Of a stretch of DNA of 64,000 nucleotides, positions 61,815 to 64,000 are shown piece by piece. Numbering within the stretch: position 1 is the stretch's first letter; every line of letters begins with the position of its first letter. The position numbers and the translations under genes are program-made. The DNA is from Mucilaginibacter tundrae (GTDB lineage: Bacteria > Bacteroidota > Bacteroidia > Sphingobacteriales > Sphingobacteriaceae): NCBI RefSeq assembly GCF_013408825.1, contig NZ_JACCBZ010000004.1:305620-369619 (forward strand), given 5' to 3'. The notes below the pieces were generated by a model. That model ran no database searches. It was not told the DNA's origin and saw only the letters and a list, made by a program, of their open reading frames with translations.

Positions 61815-62693
61815 TTAGGAATACGTTTGAGTTAGTTCCTTTCTTCTCGTCCAAAAATAAATGGCGACTATGACGGTAACTACCGGTAGTACGCAGCCAA
61901 ATTCGTCAATATAATATGGAGTACGCCCTGTATTTGTGGTAATTGGGGTGAAGAAAACCTGAATAAACAAATTATGACTGGCATGTAGCATCACCCCAGT
62001 CCATAAACTTCCTGATTTTAAACGGAACCAGGTAAATATAAAACTGACACTCATAACCAATACCGTAAAACAGATTAATCCGTACCAAAACGGAGTTCCG
62101 TTATTATAGTTGCCAAAAATAAGTATTGGATAATGCCAAACGGCCCAAATCGCTCCGCTGATCAATGATGTTTTGGTATAAGTTGTAATATTGCTTAATT
62201 CCGGTACTAAAAATCCACGCCAACCAATTTCCTCGCCAAGCGCTGTCGACATACTGCCAAACATCCCGATCACGCCTTCAGCTATAAAAAACAATACAAT
62301 AAAAACACCTGTAGGTAATTTGCTCCAACCTAATTCGCTAGCCGCCTGGTTTATAAATGCTTTGTTATAGAATCCGCCCCAGCCCATAACCCAAATAATC
62401 AAATAACTAACCAATGCGTATAATAACGGGATAAAATAACACCAAACCTGGTATTTGGGCTTTCCCCATTGCCAGGCCAACCCCGAGAATTTGATCTTTA
62501 ATATTTTGCAGGTTAGATAGGCGGCTAAGGCAGGACACCACATAATACCATAACCGTAAATCCTTCCGCCAATTCGGCCGGTGGTACCAGCATGTAGCGT
62601 TAGCAGATAAACAATAGTACTTAATAATACAGTTATAAGTAAATATATCCCTATAGCTTTTCGGCTTTGATTTGTAGTGTGGGCAGCTACCAT
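61815..62693 (-). CDS. CPBP family intramembrane protease-like protein
   Basis: 292 residues with about eight membrane helices. The CPBP (Rce1/Abi) motifs are all present: EEIGWRGF with E154 and E155, WHYP with H187, and HASHN with H237 and H240, the putative metal-binding catalytic set. Members process CAAX-like tails, protect against bacteriocins or have unknown roles. It is convergent with the small lipoprotein gene and divergent from the DAC-like gene. Confidence 0.9.
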   Translation of the reverse strand: MVAAHTTNQSRKAIGIYLLITVLLSTIVYLLTLHAGTTGRIGGRIYGYGIMWCPALAAYLTCKILKIKFSGLAWQWGKPKYQVWCYFIPLLYALVSYLIIWVMGWGGFYNKAFINQAASELGWSKLPTGVFIVLFFIAEGVIGMFGSMSTALGEEIGWRGFLVPELSNITTYTKTSLISGAIWAVWHYPILIFGNYNNGTPFWYGLICFTVLVMSVSFIFTWFRLKSGSLWTGVMLHASHNLFIQVFFTPITTNTGRTPYYIDEFGCVLPVVTVIVAIYFWTRRKELTQTYS

Positions 62694-62861
62694 TTTTTTA
62701 AATTTTAATAAATATATAACTCAAAAGGCAAAATTTTAAAGATAATGTTGCTTTTGCGGCTTTAACTTTTATCAATACTATATTTTAGCATTCATGCGTC
62801 ATATTTTATAGCTATTATTGTATAAAGGTGAATAAGGATTAATTTTATACCATTATAAAAT

Positions 62862-64000
62862 ATGGAAAGCCAAATTCAACAAACTTTACCGCAACCTACT
62901 TATAAAGCAGCCATTAGCGCTTCTGCCGGCATTGAAGCGCATTTTGAACACCAGCAACAACAAGCTCAACAACGAGGTGAAGAAAATCTTGCGCCCAAAC
63001 CGGATAAACAAGTAATATCGTCTATAATAGATACCGCTTTTTGGGCAAGCTTAAGAAAAGAAGAAGGTCGTTCTCCTAAAATATCACTGGCTTTTCTTCC
63101 GCCTGAAGGTACAACGCAACCACTTATATTCGAATATCCGCTGGCTTTAACTGCCGATATATTAACAAAATTAGCCCCTGCTGTTGAACGCCCTGGTATT
63201 CACCTCGGCGTGTGGCAGCATGAAAATGAATTGTACATTTGGGGGACTACGCAAATAATACCTGGTTTTTGCTTTGTACTGGAAGTTGTCGAACCGGGTC
63301 TGTTGGTTGTTAAGCATCGCCGTGTAGATGGGTTTGGCAAATATGTTAACGTAGCTGTATTAAAAGGTGATGAAGTGAAAATTGTTGATGAAGATAGCAT
63401 CAACATGCCTGATTGCCCTGGTATGTTAAATTCACTACTTGGTTTTACTAATACTTTCACGCACAATAATGCAGTAAATCTTCATGTACAGCTTGCGGTA
63501 TCTATGCGGGCACATGGGCACGGTGGTACATTGTTGATTGTGCCATCCGATCACGAAGGGTGGCGTAAATCTATCATTCACCCCATGTCATACCCGGTTT
63601 CTCCTGCTTTTAATACCTTGTCGGTATTAATGGAACAAAAAGTAAATGCGAAAGATTTAGCCGCTTGGCAAGAAAAGCTAAATGATGAAATAGAACTTAT
63701 AGGCGGCCTTACCGCGGTAGATGGCGCAACCATTATTAACGACAAACATGAATTGCTAGCCTTTGGAGCTAAAATATCCCGTTCGCCCGGCCATGAAACC
63801 GTTAGGCAGATAATGGTTACAGAGCCGATCATCAATACTCCGGCGGTAATTATACCGCCCTCAAGCGATGGTGGTACACGTCATTTTTCGGCGGCTCAGT
63901 TTGTATATGATCAGCATGACGCTTTTGCACTTGTTGCCTCTCAAGATGGGCGTTTTACTATTTTCTCCTGGTCGCCTTGTGATCAGATCGTGTTGGCCCA
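62862..64000 (+). CDS. DAC-like (DACNV-type) sensor protein, N-terminal part
   Basis: 379 residues before the window edge; the gene is cut. Residues 50-250 form an N-terminal domain of mixed alpha/beta type; residues about 215-370 resemble the diadenylate cyclase fold: VDGATI (D287-G-A) is the DGA motif and GTRHFSAA (R340-H341-F342) matches the second motif RHR with its last arginine replaced by phenylalanine. This fits the DACNV group of DisA_N-like domains predicted in bacterial nucleotide signalling and conflict systems. It may make or only sense a nucleotide. The ATG at 62862 has no upstream competitor. Confidence 0.72.
   Translation, partial: MESQIQQTLPQPTYKAAISASAGIEAHFEHQQQQAQQRGEENLAPKPDKQVISSIIDTAFWASLRKEEGRSPKISLAFLPPEGTTQPLIFEYPLALTADILTKLAPAVERPGIHLGVWQHENELYIWGTTQIIPGFCFVLEVVEPGLLVVKHRRVDGFGKYVNVAVLKGDEVKIVDEDSINMPDCPGMLNSLLGFTNTFTHNNAVNLHVQLAVSMRAHGHGGTLLIVPSDHEGWRKSIIHPMSYPVSPAFNTLSVLMEQKVNAKDLAAWQEKLNDEIELIGGLTAVDGATIINDKHELLAFGAKISRSPGHETVRQIMVTEPIINTPAVIIPPSSDGGTRHFSAAQFVYDQHDAFALVASQDGRFTIFSWSPCDQIVLA

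Noticed and set aside
1..64000. Search for tRNA, 5S/16S/23S rRNA, prophage, integrase or transposase genes
   Set aside because: None could be recognised on either strand; tRNA search was by eye only and could miss one.

Overview
This window is chromosomal DNA from a member of the Bacteroidetes, most likely the Sphingobacteriaceae (Mucilaginibacter/Pedobacter type; inferred from gene content, no database search made). Supporting signs are promoters with the Bacteroidetes -7 box TAnnTTTG (for example at 547-554, 16562-16569 and 22623-22630), very few Shine-Dalgarno sequences, type IX secretion/gliding components (PorP/SprF protein, a 1733-residue PKD-rich protein with a gliding-type C-terminal domain, an OmpA/TPR/PD40 protein) and several families of intergenic palindromes. 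Most genes are housekeeping. I see no tRNA, 5S/16S/23S rRNA, CRISPR array, prophage or intact insertion sequence.

Layout. 1-3300: the start of a response regulator gene, the RNase P RNA gene, a lipoprotein-SCO1-cytochrome c operon, a DinB protein and a small protein. 3500-12540: a possible 29-residue peptide, a GH1 beta-glucosidase, a TPR histidine kinase, a glutaryl-CoA-type dehydrogenase, folB, a GlcD-type oxidase, MgtC, a thioesterase, Hsp20 and YajQ. 12865-22532: ppk-ppx (polyphosphate synthesis and breakdown), a candidate short RNA, ubiX, mtaB, lgt, gtrA, an inositol-monophosphatase-family gene, nfu and purB. 22643-29413: a TetR-controlled RND efflux operon ended by a strong hairpin. 29426-31456: four small proteins of unknown function and a second candidate short transcript. 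31487-41862: the type IX adhesin with its PorP partner, an SpmA/SpmB-like membrane protein, a DinB protein, an XRE regulator and the OmpA/PD40 protein. 41902-46928: queE, a lipoprotein, a Rieske protein, an ABM protein, folD and lepA. 47063-50027: a signalling/polysaccharide cluster (sugar transferase with a degenerate receiver domain, true receiver, Hpt protein, family 2 glycosyltransferase). 50164-51740: a YXWGXW protein and two small proteins. 52235-61574: a second RND operon with one TolC, one adaptor and two tandem paralogous pumps. 61657-64000: a 50-residue lipoprotein, a CPBP-family membrane protein and the N-terminal 379 residues of a diadenylate-cyclase-like (DACNV-type) protein cut by the window end.

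The observations I would follow first are the DAC-like protein with an altered RHR motif, the pseudo-receiver sugar transferase carrying a four-cysteine insertion next to receiver and Hpt genes, the two promoter-terminator pairs that enclose no obvious gene, the tandem RND pumps sharing one TolC and adaptor, and the very small peptides that normal gene length cut-offs miss. None of these proves a new system; each is stated with a test.
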